Shown here piece after piece: positions 1 through 6,822 of a stretch of DNA of 17,244 nucleotides. The translations under genes and the position numbers were made by a program. The DNA comes from an uncultured Oscillospiraceae bacterium (GTDB taxonomy: Bacteria > Bacillota > Clostridia > Oscillospirales > Oscillospiraceae), in assembly GCA_934567115.1 (NCBI GenBank), contig CAKTJA010000012.1:1-17244 (forward strand), written 5' to 3'. The stretch's first letter is position 1, and each line of letters begins with the position of its first letter. Below the pieces are notes generated by a model. That model saw nothing but the letters and a program-made list of their open reading frames with translations, ran no database searches and was not told where the DNA came from.

Positions 1-501
1 CGGCGGCTGCCGACCGGGGCGTCCGCCGCCTACTATGAAAAGGAAGCGCTGAGCTGTCCCGGCGTGGCGGCGGCGAAGGCCGTCGGCCGCGCGCGGGGCA
101 TCGGAACGGTGGACGTAATCGTCGCGGCGCAGGAGGGCGTTCCCTCCGCGCAGCTGCTGGCCACGGTGGAGGCGCACTTGCAGAAAAAGCGGGAGATCGC
201 GGTCGATCTGCGTGTGCTTGCGCCCACGGAAAAGCCGGTCGAGGTGAAGGCCGCGCTCAGCGTGGCGGTCGGCTATGACTTTCAGGAGGTCCGCCGGCGC
301 GCCGAGGCGGCGCTGCGCCGGTACTTTACCGGGGCGATGCTGGGAAAAAGCGTCCCCACGGTGCAGCTGCTCACCCTGCTTTACGGCGTGGAGGGCGTGG
401 AGAACGTGCACATGAGACTGCCGTCGGCGGACGCCGCCGCGCTCGACTCCGAGCTGCCGACGCTGGGGACGCTTACGCTCAGTGAGATGACGAAGGGGTG
501 A
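1..501 (+). CDS. Phage baseplate J-like protein, C-terminal part (5' end outside window)
   Basis: The frame is open from base 1 and ends in TGA at 499-501; the first in-window ATG/GTG is not a credible start, so the gene begins upstream. The visible 166 residues resemble the C-terminal half of baseplate J/gp47-type proteins, which form the wedge of contractile tails: an alternating alpha/beta region with a stretch on multi-residue helices (QLLATVEAHLQKKREI), then 'VLAPTEKPVEVKAALSV', then a C-terminal segment 'VPTVQLLTLLYGVEGVENV' typical of the family. It is followed 4 bp later by a DUF2313-like gene, the standard partner order in Firmicute myophage-type tail modules. The family call rests on pattern and context, not a search. 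Confidence 0.8.
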   Translation, partial: RRLPTGASAAYYEKEALSCPGVAAAKAVGRARGIGTVDVIVAAQEGVPSAQLLATVEAHLQKKREIAVDLRVLAPTEKPVEVKAALSVAVGYDFQEVRRRAEAALRRYFTGAMLGKSVPTVQLLTLLYGVEGVENVHMRLPSADAAALDSELPTLGTLTLSEMTKG

Positions 502-505
502 GACG

Positions 506-1081
506 ATGGGCTGCTATGAGCATCTGTGCGCGCTGCTGCGCCCGCTGGGCGTTTACCGGCTGGAGGAAAACACGCTGAGCGGCGCCGAGCTTGCCGCCGC
601 CGGCGTGGGGCTGGACCAGGCTGCGGAGGAACTTGCACACGCTGAACGGGAGAGCGTCCTGATGACGGCGGAGGACGAGGGCCTTGCGCGGCGCGAACGC
701 CTGTTTTCGCGGCTGGGCGTCCGCACAACGAACGAGCTCCGCCGCCGCGCCGCCGCGTCGCTCGCGCTGATCGGCGGGGACGGATTCACGCTTGAGGCGA
801 TCAACGCCACGATAAGCGGCTGCGGGATCCGTGCGGTGGCCGAGGAAACGGACGAATACGGAGTGGTGCGCGTGACCTTTCCGCAGACGGCGGGTAAGCC
901 GGAGGGCTTTGAAAACATTCGCGAGATCATTCTCGACGTGATCCCCTGCCACCTTCTGGTGGACTTTTTCTTCCGCTTCCTCACATGGGAGGAGTGCGAG
1001 GGACAGGATATGACCTGGGAGCGCGTTGAGGCGGCGGCGCATACCTGGGAAAGCTTTGAAAAGGCGGTGCCGACGGTATGA
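506..1081 (+). CDS. DUF2313 / YmfQ-like phage tail protein
   Basis: This 191-residue protein is acidic and begins at ATG 506, four bases after the previous stop. Its size, its position directly after a baseplate J-like gene, the N-terminal helical part (LLRPLGVYRLEENTLSGAEL) and the later 'GFTLEAINATISGCGIRAVAEE' followed by a beta-rich 'YGVVRVTFP' stretch match the YmfQ/DUF2313 group of putative tail proteins near the baseplate wedge. The exact molecular role of the family is poorly defined. The last codons 'DMTWERVEAAAHTWESFEK' are Trp-rich, as often seen in clostridial members. The stop overlaps the next start (ATGA, 1078-1081), implying translational coupling. Confidence 0.75.
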   Translation: MGCYEHLCALLRPLGVYRLEENTLSGAELAAAGVGLDQAAEELAHAERESVLMTAEDEGLARRERLFSRLGVRTTNELRRRAAASLALIGGDGFTLEAINATISGCGIRAVAEETDEYGVVRVTFPQTAGKPEGFENIREIILDVIPCHLLVDFFFRFLTWEECEGQDMTWERVEAAAHTWESFEKAVPTV

Positions 1082-1374
1082 CCGAACAGGAATTTTCCGT
1101 TAAGCTGAAGGAAAACGAGGAGCGCGTGCGCGGCTGCGCGAAACGGCTGGAGGCGGTGGAACGCAGACAGGATGCGCTGGATAAACTGGTAACGGCGGTG
1201 GAGGTGCTTGCTGTTCGGCAGGAGAGCGTGGAGGAAAGCGTGCATGAGATCCGGGGCGCGGTGAAGGTCATTACCGAAAAGCCCGCCAAACGCTGGGAGG
1301 CGCTGGCGGACAGAGTGCTTTACCTGCTGGTGGGAGCGGCATTCTCCCTGATGGCGCTGGGAGGCGGCGCGTGA
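1078..1374 (+). CDS. XhlA-like small coiled-coil membrane protein (phage lysis cassette)
   Basis: The 98-residue product has a charged, heptad-like coiled coil over roughly residues 5-70 (KLKENEERVRGCAKRLEAVE and onward) and one C-terminal hydrophobic segment (VLYLLVGAAFSLMALGGGA) that would be a membrane anchor. This architecture matches hemolysin XhlA, the PBSX-type protein that works with a holin (XhlB) and an amidase in host lysis. It starts inside the stop codon of the DUF2313-like gene and its own stop is followed within 20 bp by the next ribosome site. No enzymatic motif is visible. The call relies on architecture plus operon position. Confidence 0.65.
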   Translation: MTEQEFSVKLKENEERVRGCAKRLEAVERRQDALDKLVTAVEVLAVRQESVEESVHEIRGAVKVITEKPAKRWEALADRVLYLLVGAAFSLMALGGGA

Positions 1375-1391
1375 GAATGGGAGGAAGGCGT

Positions 1392-1580
1392 ATGAAGGAG
1401 CTGCTGACAAAGCGGGCCGCAAACCTGCTGACGGTCAAGAGCATTGTGACGATTACGCTGACGGCGGTGTTCTGCGTGCTGGAGTGCAGGGGGGCGCTGT
1501 CGCAGGACTATATGACGATCTATACGGCTGTGATCGGCTTCTATTTCGGGACACAGAGCAAGAGGGATGAAAATGCTTAA
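1392..1580 (+). CDS. Putative holin, small phage membrane protein
   Basis: The product is 62 residues from ATG 1392, which has GGAGGAAGG at 1380-1388 correctly spaced before it; the upstream GTG 1371 and ATG 1377 lack a ribosome site and are less likely. Residues about 14-30 (LTVKSIVTITLTAVFCVLE) form one hydrophobic helix and 'MTIYTAVIGFYFGTQSKRD' forms a second, ending in a charged tail. The Y-x-x-V-I-G-F-Y-F-G-x-Q ending is common in small phage holin-like proteins of clostridia. It overlaps the endolysin start by 14 bp, which supports joint expression in lysis. The holin role is inferred from size, topology and context. Confidence 0.65.
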   Translation: MKELLTKRAANLLTVKSIVTITLTAVFCVLECRGALSQDYMTIYTAVIGFYFGTQSKRDENA

Positions 1581-2220
1581 CAGCAGAAATATCGGCGATC
1601 TGCGCGCCGACGTGGCGGAAAACTGCCGCGCGCTGCTCGACCGCGCCGCAGAACAGGGAATGCAGGTGCTGGTGACGCAGACGGTGCGCGACGAGGAGTA
1701 CCAGCGCGAGCTGGTGCGCAAGGGCTACGCGTCCAAGGGCGCGGTCGTGCCGACGTTCCACGCCGCCGGCGTGGGACTGGCGTTCGACGTGTGCAAAAAC
1801 GTCAAGGGGCATGAGTACGACGACCCGGCGTTCTTCGAGCAGGTGGGGCGTATCGGGAAGGAGATCGGCTTCACATGGGGAGGAGACTGGAAAAGCTTTC
1901 CGGACCGCCCGCACTTCCAGTGGGACGATGGGAAGCGGTACACCTCCGCGATGATCCGCGCGGGGAAATATCCCCCGGCGATGCCCCGGTTTACAAAGGA
2001 GGAAGCGATGACGCAGGAACGGTTCGACGCGATGATGGAGGAGTACTGGCGGCGGCTTGCGGAGAAGGAGCCGTCGGCGTGGAGCGCACAGGCGCGCGCG
2101 TGGGCGGAGGAAAACGGATTGATCGAGGGCAACGAGAAGGGAGAACGGCAGTACGGCGCGTTTGTGACGCGTGAACAGCTGGCGGTCTTTATGAAGCGTC
2201 TGGCGGAGCTGGGGAAGTAA
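1567..2220 (+). CDS. Phage endolysin: M15-family peptidoglycan peptidase with a C-terminal SLH-like segment
   Basis: The 217-residue protein reads as an M15_4-type (L-alanyl-D-glutamate/VanY-like) zinc peptidase over about residues 1-130. Visible metal-site motifs are 'FHAAGVGLAFDV' (His and Asp ligands) and 'TWGGDWKSFPDRPHFQW' (the P-H-F-Q His). Such enzymes cut the stem peptide of peptidoglycan at the end of the phage cycle. The C-terminus (about 168-217) 'SAWSAQARAWAEENGLIEGN ... VTREQLAVFMKRL' looks like one S-layer-homology repeat, a likely wall-targeting module. ATG 1567 and ATG 1573 are both possible; AGAGGG at 1561-1566 favours 1573. The upstream partners are an XhlA-like protein and a holin, making a full lysis cassette. 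Confidence 0.85.
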   Translation: MKMLNSRNIGDLRADVAENCRALLDRAAEQGMQVLVTQTVRDEEYQRELVRKGYASKGAVVPTFHAAGVGLAFDVCKNVKGHEYDDPAFFEQVGRIGKEIGFTWGGDWKSFPDRPHFQWDDGKRYTSAMIRAGKYPPAMPRFTKEEAMTQERFDAMMEEYWRRLAEKEPSAWSAQARAWAEENGLIEGNEKGERQYGAFVTREQLAVFMKRLAELGK

Positions 2221-2293
2221 GCGCGGACGGCGGGGGACCGGAGAGGGGAGACTTCGGCTCCCCGCCGCCGACCGGGGACGGCGCAAAAGAAAA

Positions 2294-2329
2294 GCCCGGC
2301 GCGTCGAAAAGCTTTTCGACGCGCTGGGC
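2294..2329 (-). terminator. Intrinsic terminator of obgE; 18-bp-arm palindrome
   Basis: The arms (2294-2311 and 2312-2329) pair over 18 positions with a single G-T wobble; the centre is GTCGAAAAGCTTTTCGAC. On the minus strand the stem is followed by TTTTCTTTT, so it ends obgE transcription. It sits between convergent genes and may also stop plus-strand phage transcripts, although there is no T-run on that side. The core TCGAAAA/TTTTCGA is shared with the hairpins at 6575-6608 and 8619-8642. Confidence 0.8.
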
Positions 2330-2359
2330 GGGGGTGCTGCTGATCTCAATAGTGCGGGG

Positions 2360-3640
2360 TCAGCGGCGGTATTCAAACTCGAGATTGTACAGGCTTACGA
2401 TGTCGCCGTCCTGAATCCCCAGCTCCTCCAGCTGGCGGAACAGGCCGTTTTCACGCAGCATTTTGTCGAAGTACATGCGGCTTTCATAGTCCGAGAAGTT
2501 GATGTTCGCCATCAGCCGCTCAAGCCACGGACCTTCGACAAGATAGGTGTTGTCCTCCACGGTAATGTTCAGCGGCGCGGAAACGTCGAGCTTGGGCGGG
2601 CGCGGGACATACTCCGGCTCGTAGACCGCGACCGGGGGGAGCGTGGAGAGCTTTTCGGCGATCTTCAAAACCAGCTCGCGCGTGCCGGAGTGAGCTGCCG
2701 CGCTGAGCGCGAAAAGCGGGAAGCCCCGGCCCTCGACATGCGCGCGGAGCTTTTCCAGAAGCGTTTCGTCCTCCATGATGTCCGTCTTGTTCGCAACGAC
2801 GATCTGCGGACGCTCGGCAAGCGCCGGCGAATACTGCGCAAGCTCGGCATTGATGGCGTCGAAGTCCGCGACGGGGTCGCGCCCCTCGCTGCCCGAGACG
2901 TCCACCACGTGGACCAGCAGACGGCAGCGGTCGATATGCCGCAGAAAGTCGTGGCCGAGCCCCGCGCCGTCGGCCGCGCCCTCGATGATGCCGGGGATGT
3001 CCGCCATGACGAAGCTCACGCCGTCGTCAACGTAGACGACGCCGAGGTTCGGGTAAAGCGTGGTGAAATGGTAGTTCGCGATCTTGGGCTGCGCCTTGGA
3101 CACCACCGACAGCAGCGTGGACTTGCCGACATTCGGGAAGCCGATCAGCCCCACGTCCGCGAGCAGCTTGAGCTCGAGGATCACGTCGTGCTTCTCGCCG
3201 GGAAGTCCGGCCTTGGCGAAGCGCGGGACCTGCCGGGTGGGCGTGGCGAAGTGGCTGTTGCCCCAGCCGCCCTTCCCGCCCTTGCAGAGCACGAACGGCT
3301 CTGACGAGGACATGTCGCGAATGATCTCGTTCGTCTCCGCGTCGCGCACGAGCGTTCCGCGCGGGACGCGGATCGTCAGCGGCTTTCCGCTGCGCCCGAA
3401 CTTGCGCGCGCCCTGTCCGTCCATGCCGTTTTCAGCGGTGTACTTGCGCTTGTAGCGGAAGTCCATCAGGGTGGACATATTGTCGTCCACCTGAAGGATC
3501 ACGTCGCCGCCGTTGCCGCCGTCGCCGCCGTCGGGACCGCCCGCAGCGATGTATTTCTCGCGGTGGAACGCCACGGCGCCGTTGCCGCCCTTCCCCGCGC
3601 TGACGGAGATCCGCGCCTTGTCAATAAATTCTGTCGCCAT
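2360..3640 (-). CDS. obgE: Obg GTPase (ribosome large-subunit assembly, stress and sporulation)
   Basis: The 426-residue product has all three Obg parts. The glycine-rich Obg fold covers residues 1-158 (GGPDGGDGGNGGDV near 34-47). The G domain shows G1 GFPNVGKST at 167-175, G3 DIPG at 214-217 and G4 NKTD at 284-287. A C-terminal OCT domain covers about 360-426. Obg proteins bind the 50S particle, respond to ppGpp, and in Bacillus are needed for Spo0A activation, which is of interest because spo0A lies 5 kb away. The ATG at 3640 has GAGGAGG eight bases upstream. In many Firmicutes obgE follows rplU-rpmA; here it is monocistronic, with its own promoter and terminator. Confidence 0.97.
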   Translation of the reverse strand: MATEFIDKARISVSAGKGGNGAVAFHREKYIAAGGPDGGDGGNGGDVILQVDDNMSTLMDFRYKRKYTAENGMDGQGARKFGRSGKPLTIRVPRGTLVRDAETNEIIRDMSSSEPFVLCKGGKGGWGNSHFATPTRQVPRFAKAGLPGEKHDVILELKLLADVGLIGFPNVGKSTLLSVVSKAQPKIANYHFTTLYPNLGVVYVDDGVSFVMADIPGIIEGAADGAGLGHDFLRHIDRCRLLVHVVDVSGSEGRDPVADFDAINAELAQYSPALAERPQIVVANKTDIMEDETLLEKLRAHVEGRGFPLFALSAAAHSGTRELVLKIAEKLSTLPPVAVYEPEYVPRPPKLDVSAPLNITVEDNTYLVEGPWLERLMANINFSDYESRMYFDKMLRENGLFRQLEELGIQDGDIVSLYNLEFEYRR

Positions 3641-3683
3641 ATCGAAAGCCTCCTCGGGGGTGCGATTTTTTAATATCCGCTAT

Positions 3684-3712
3684 ATTTTACCCGTTTTTCG
3701 GCACTTCGTCAA
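3684..3712 (-). promoter_or_regulatory. Sigma-A-type promoter of obgE
   Basis: On the minus strand, TTGACG (3712-3707) and TAAAAT (3689-3684) are separated by exactly 17 nt. The predicted start is near 3677, giving a ~37-nt leader before ATG 3640. Confidence 0.8.
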
Positions 3713-3753
3713 GAAAATTCACCGAGGAGCGGCAAGGGGGCGCGCATAAAGAA

Positions 3754-3779
3754 GGACCTGAGCTGGTCGGCTCAGGTCC
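3754..3779 (-). terminator. Terminator of the hydrogenase operon
   Basis: The perfect 10-bp arms GGACCTGAGC and GCTCAGGTCC flank a 6-nt loop. On the minus strand the stem is followed by TTCTTTATG, about 65 bp after the hydA stop. The plus-strand side carries CGATTTTT, so it could act in both directions. Confidence 0.75.
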
Positions 3780-3843
3780 CGATTTTTCGCGGTATGAGGC
3801 TCCGGTCCCGGACGGGACGGGAGAGAAAGACGTGTGCGGCCCC

Positions 3844-5556
3844 TCAGCCGCGGGACGAGGGGTCGTAGCTCACGTGCAGCAGCTCGTGTGCGCGGTCGGC
3901 AAGGCCGTCGCCGTACATGGTGTTGACGACCGGGTTGCGCTCGCTGCGCTTGAACATGGCGCTGCGGTCGATCTCATAAAGCCCCGCCGCGCGCTGAAGC
4001 TTCTTCCCCATCAGCGCGTAGGGCTGGCCCGCCCCGCCGACGCAGCCGGTCCGGCAGGACATGACCTCGACAAGGTCGACCTGCACCTCGCCGGCGCTGA
4101 TCCGGTCGAGAAGCTCGCCCGCGCTGGCAAGACCGTGGGCGACCGCGACGCGGACGGTGCGTCCGTTGAGCGGGATCTGTGCAAAGCGGATCGGGTCCGT
4201 GCCGCGCAGACCGCTGTGCTCGATCGTGCGCAGCGCGTTCTTGCTTTTGTCCGGAACGCAGCAGCGTATCACAGCCTCCGCCACGCCGCCGGTGGAGCCG
4301 AAGATCTCCGCCGCGCCGGAGCCCATGCCGTACGGCAGGTCCGGAGATTCCTTTTCAAGCGTTTGAAAGCGGACGCCTGACTCCTTCATCATCTGGATGA
4401 CCTCGCGCGTGGTGAGCACGAGATCGACGTACGGCTTCCCGTTCCGGTCGCGAAATTCCGCGCGCCGCGCCTCCGCCTTCTTGGCGGTGCAGGGCATGAC
4501 GGCGATGTGAAAGGTCGTCCGGCCGTCCGCCGCGTCCTTCTCACGGTAGTTCTCCTTGAGGACGGAGGCGAGCATCTGCATGGGCGAGCGGGAGGTGGAA
4601 AGATTCTTGATAAACTCGGGCCGCTCCAGCTCGACATACCGGACCCATGCGGGACAGCAGGAGGTCATCAGCGGCAGGTTCTCCCCCGTTTCCAGCCGAT
4701 GCAGAAATTCGGCGGATTCCTCGCGCACGGTCAGGTCCGCGCCGAAGATCGTATCGTATACCTCGTCCGCGCCCATGATCTTCAAGGCGGTGACAAGCTT
4801 GTCGAGCACGTTTTCGCCGGCGGGGAGACCGTAGGCCTCGCCGATGGCGACGCGGACGGCGGGGGCGATCTGGATCACAACGCGCAGCTTCGGGTCCTGA
4901 AGCGCCCGCCAGGCGCGCCCGATCTCGTTTTTCACGGTGATCGCGCCGGTGGTGCAGACCGCGGCGCACTGGCCGCAGCTGACGCAGTGCGTCTTGCTCA
5001 GAGGCAGTCCGCCGGCGGTGGTGATGTGAAGGTTCGGCCCGCGCCCGGCAAAGCGGAGGTTGCCGATCCCCTGCACCTCGCGGCAGACGCGCACACAGTC
5101 GCCGCAGAGGATGCACTTGTTGTAATCGACCGTGACAGCCGGGCTGGACAGGTCCACCCGGACATGCTCGCGCGTGTCCTCAAAGCGGACTCGGTGGATG
5201 CCGAAGCGGACCGCCATCTCCTGAAGGCGGCAGGCGCGGTTCTTCTCGCAGGTCGTGCAGTCGCGGCAGTGCGCGGCAAGCAGCAGCTCGATGATCATGC
5301 GGCGGTACTTGAGGATCCGCGCCGTGTTCGTGCGAATGCGCAGCCCGTCCTTGGGCTGCATGGTGCAGGCGGCGTCGATGCGCCCGGTGCCCTCCTCCTC
5401 GACCATGCACATGCGGCACGCGCCGTACACGGAAAGGTCGGAATGGAAGCAGAAATTCGGGACCTCCACGCCGGCCTTGCGGCAGACCTCGAGCACGTTC
5501 GGCTCGCCGTCAAATTCCACGCGGATGTTATCCACGTACATAACGCCCTCAGCCAT
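3844..5556 (-). CDS. hydA: [FeFe] hydrogenase catalytic subunit, CpI-like modular type
   Basis: This 570-residue protein matches the modular CpI layout. An N-terminal plant-type 2Fe-2S domain has C36, C47, C50 and C64. A His-Cys3 4Fe-4S site uses H96, C100, C103 and C109 (C97 is next to the His). Two 4Fe-4S clusters have C148/151/154/158 and C191/194/197/201. The H-cluster domain has L1 TSCCPAW (298-304, including the proton-relay Cys and a ligand Cys), L2 MPCTAKK (354-360) and L3 VMSCRTGCVGGAGQP (C501, C505). All active-site ligands are present, so it should reversibly reduce protons to H2 in the cytoplasm. GGAGGTGG precedes ATG 5556. The start overlaps the upstream NuoF-like gene by 8 bp, and the pair is probably one complex. 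No maturase genes (hydE/F/G) lie in the window. Confidence 0.95.
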   Translation of the reverse strand: MAEGVMYVDNIRVEFDGEPNVLEVCRKAGVEVPNFCFHSDLSVYGACRMCMVEEEGTGRIDAACTMQPKDGLRIRTNTARILKYRRMIIELLLAAHCRDCTTCEKNRACRLQEMAVRFGIHRVRFEDTREHVRVDLSSPAVTVDYNKCILCGDCVRVCREVQGIGNLRFAGRGPNLHITTAGGLPLSKTHCVSCGQCAAVCTTGAITVKNEIGRAWRALQDPKLRVVIQIAPAVRVAIGEAYGLPAGENVLDKLVTALKIMGADEVYDTIFGADLTVREESAEFLHRLETGENLPLMTSCCPAWVRYVELERPEFIKNLSTSRSPMQMLASVLKENYREKDAADGRTTFHIAVMPCTAKKAEARRAEFRDRNGKPYVDLVLTTREVIQMMKESGVRFQTLEKESPDLPYGMGSGAAEIFGSTGGVAEAVIRCCVPDKSKNALRTIEHSGLRGTDPIRFAQIPLNGRTVRVAVAHGLASAGELLDRISAGEVQVDLVEVMSCRTGCVGGAGQPYALMGKKLQRAAGLYEIDRSAMFKRSERNPVVNTMYGDGLADRAHELLHVSYDPSSRG

Positions 5557-6343
5557 GAAGCTCCACCTCCCGGATCGCGTCGAAGGGACAGGCCTCGATG
5601 CAGGTATAGCATTTTACGCACTTTTCGTGGTCGATGGAAAACGGCGACCGGACCACGCCGGAGACCGCGCCGGCGTGACAGCAGCGCGCGCACTTTCCGC
5701 AGCCCCGGCAGATCTCGGGATCGACGATCAGGCGGATGCGGTTATAGGGCAGGTCGCCGGGACGGATGGGATAGCGGTCGTCCTTCTCGCACAGCGGACA
5801 GAAGCCGGAGAGATGCGCGCGGAACTCCTCGGGAAAGCGCTCCACGGCGGTCCGCAGCGTGGAGAAGGCGCCCCTGCCGAGGTTGCAGAACGAGGTGGCG
5901 GAGACCATCTCGCCAAGGTCCAGCAGCAGCGAAAAGTCCGATTCACTCAGGCGGTAGTTCCGCAGCGTCCAGAGCAGCTCGTTCATGCGCTTGGTGCCCT
6001 CGCGGCAGGAGACGCACTTGCCGCAGAACTCCGTCTGCGTGTACTGCATGAAGCGGCAGGCAACGTCGACGATGCAGCGGTCCTCGTCAAGGACGGTGAT
6101 GACGCTGTCGCCCCGGCGGACGCCGTAGGGCTTGAGCTTCTGGAAGTGCAGCGGCAGGTCCAGATGCTCTTCCGTCAGAAGTCCGCCGCTCGGCCCGCCG
6201 ATCTGCACGGCCTTGCACCGCTTTCCGTTCACAACGCCGCCGCCGAGACTTTCGACAGCCTCGCGCACCGTGGTGGCCTCGTCCGGGATATCCACATAGC
6301 CGGGACGGGCGACGTCGCCCTTGAGCATAAAAATTCTCGACAT
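5549..6343 (-). CDS. NuoF/HydB-like Fe-S subunit lacking the FMN/NADH-binding domain
   Basis: The 264-residue product aligns by eye with only the C-terminal half of NuoF/HydB. It begins at the SLBB domain (about 4-90: GDVARPGYVDIP, GGGVVNGKRCKAVQIGGPSGG). It continues with the N3-type 4Fe-4S helical domain, whose ligands are C107, C110, C113 (FCGKCVSCREGT) and C153, then a CxxC at 182/185, and ends in a two-cluster ferredoxin (C212/215/218/222 and C242/245/248/252). The ~350-residue Rossmann part with the glycine-rich FMN/NADH site is missing, and no HydC/NuoE-like gene is next to it. An in-frame stop at 6389-6391 rules out an upstream extension. It likely passes electrons to HydA, but the electron donor is unknown. 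The ribosome site (AAGCGAG) is weak. Confidence 0.85.
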   Translation of the reverse strand: MSRIFMLKGDVARPGYVDIPDEATTVREAVESLGGGVVNGKRCKAVQIGGPSGGLLTEEHLDLPLHFQKLKPYGVRRGDSVITVLDEDRCIVDVACRFMQYTQTEFCGKCVSCREGTKRMNELLWTLRNYRLSESDFSLLLDLGEMVSATSFCNLGRGAFSTLRTAVERFPEEFRAHLSGFCPLCEKDDRYPIRPGDLPYNRIRLIVDPEICRGCGKCARCCHAGAVSGVVRSPFSIDHEKCVKCYTCIEACPFDAIREVELHG

Positions 6344-6408
6344 CGTATCAGCTCGCTTTTCTTGAGGTTCTGGTTGCAGTGATGCTTTTCAGAATATCAC
6401 TCTATCAT

Positions 6409-6466
6409 CCGCCCCCGAAAAAGTAAAGGGATTCATTGATAAATAATTTGAATCGGCCGGGGGCGG
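6409..6466 (-). promoter_or_regulatory. Nested inverted repeats upstream of the hydrogenase operon
   Basis: CCGCCCCCG (6409-6417) is perfectly complementary to CGGGGGCGG (6458-6466). Inside lies a second pair, GATTCA (6430-6435) and TGAATC (6449-6454), with a 13-nt AT-rich spacer. The block is 66 bp upstream of the NuoF-like start, in the leader or promoter of the operon. I see no convincing -35/-10 pair; TTTACT with TAGAGT at 18 nt is the best and is weak. It may be an operator for a redox regulator or a leader hairpin; function unknown. Confidence 0.4.
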
Positions 6467-6501
6467 AAAGGATACGGAAATAAAACGGGACGCGCGGCGT
6501 T

Positions 6502-6537
6502 CGCGTCTTCGGACGCGGAGCGGTGGGAGATGCTCCC
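6502..6537. other. Two small adjacent hairpins
   Basis: CGCGTC-TTCG-GACGCG (6502-6517) is a perfect stem closed by a UUCG-type tetraloop. GGGAG-ATG-CTCCC (6525-6537) follows eight bases later, then the 6549-6574 hairpin. This row of stems fills the gap between the hydrogenase leader and repeat copy A. No ORF is supported here. Confidence 0.5.
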
Positions 6538-6548
6538 GACGAACCAAA

Positions 6549-6574
6549 GGACCCGGACCGAAAGGTCCGGGTCC
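6549..6574. terminator. GAAA-loop hairpin, first of two identical copies
   Basis: The arms GGACCCGGACC and GGTCCGGGTCC pair over 11 bp around a GAAA loop. It is part of a 31-bp exact direct repeat (6545-6575 = 6737-6767). No T-run follows this copy on the plus strand (TATGCAT follows), so it may be structural rather than a functional terminator. Confidence 0.55.
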
Positions 6575-6737
6575 TATGCATGTCGAAAAGATATTTTCGA
6601 CATGCATAGCAAGTTTCCAGAGCTTTGAAAAATCTCTGGAAACTGCTGATTTCAATAGCGCAGAACACCCTTCTTGGGTTTCCCGCACACACTCTTCCTT
6701 ACCGTTAAGGGGAGTTTACCGCTTTATCAACGATCTC
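6575..6737 (+). repeat. Dispersed structured repeat, copy A
   Basis: This is the best-preserved of three diverged copies (with 8485-8647 on minus and 9506-9681 on plus). It holds four stems: a perfect 15-bp palindrome with a GATA loop (6575-6608); GTTTCCAGAG/CTCTGGAAAC (6613-6643); ACCC/GGGT (6667-6679); and CTCTTCCTTA/TAAGGGGAG with one bulge (6692-6714). It shares TGATTTCAA, GAACACCCTT, TTCCCGC and CTCTTCCTTACCGTT with copy B. It is flanked on both sides by the same 31-bp hairpin repeat. It also carries an open frame, but A/B differences fall at all codon positions, so coding is not supported. Confidence 0.75.
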
Positions 6738-6740
6738 AAA

Positions 6741-6766
6741 GGACCCGGACCGAAAGGTCCGGGTCC
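6741..6766 (-). terminator. Probable murJ terminator (second identical GAAA-loop hairpin copy)
   Basis: It has the same 11-bp arms and GAAA loop as 6549-6574. On the minus strand it lies 57 bp after the murJ stop and is followed by TTTGAG, a short T-run; the plus side has TTTG. It is a likely bidirectional or weak intrinsic terminator. Confidence 0.6.
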
Positions 6767-6822
6767 TTTGTTCCACCGGCGAAACGGCGGTCGTTTTCAA
6801 AACGTTTCAAAAAACGGCAGGG

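Noticed and set aside
1726..1805. Abnormal His-to-Asp spacing in the endolysin active site
   Set aside because: The 'HAAGVGLAFDV' form looks longer than the short H-x-x-G-x-A-x-D version but, from memory, occurs in phage M15 enzymes of clostridia.
4507..6051. Long plus-strand frame (514 codons) opposite the hydrogenase operon
   Set aside because: It is antisense to two genes with complete cysteine motifs, is Arg/Ala/Gly-rich and has no family-like sequence; GC-rich DNA gives such shadows.
6344..6408. Remnant of the missing NuoF N-terminal half upstream of 6343
   Set aside because: An in-frame stop lies at 6389-6391, no NuoF-like sequence is visible in any frame, and the gene starts at a domain boundary.
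6575..6737. Insertion sequence
   Set aside because: No transposase gene and no short target duplication; only non-coding structure is seen.
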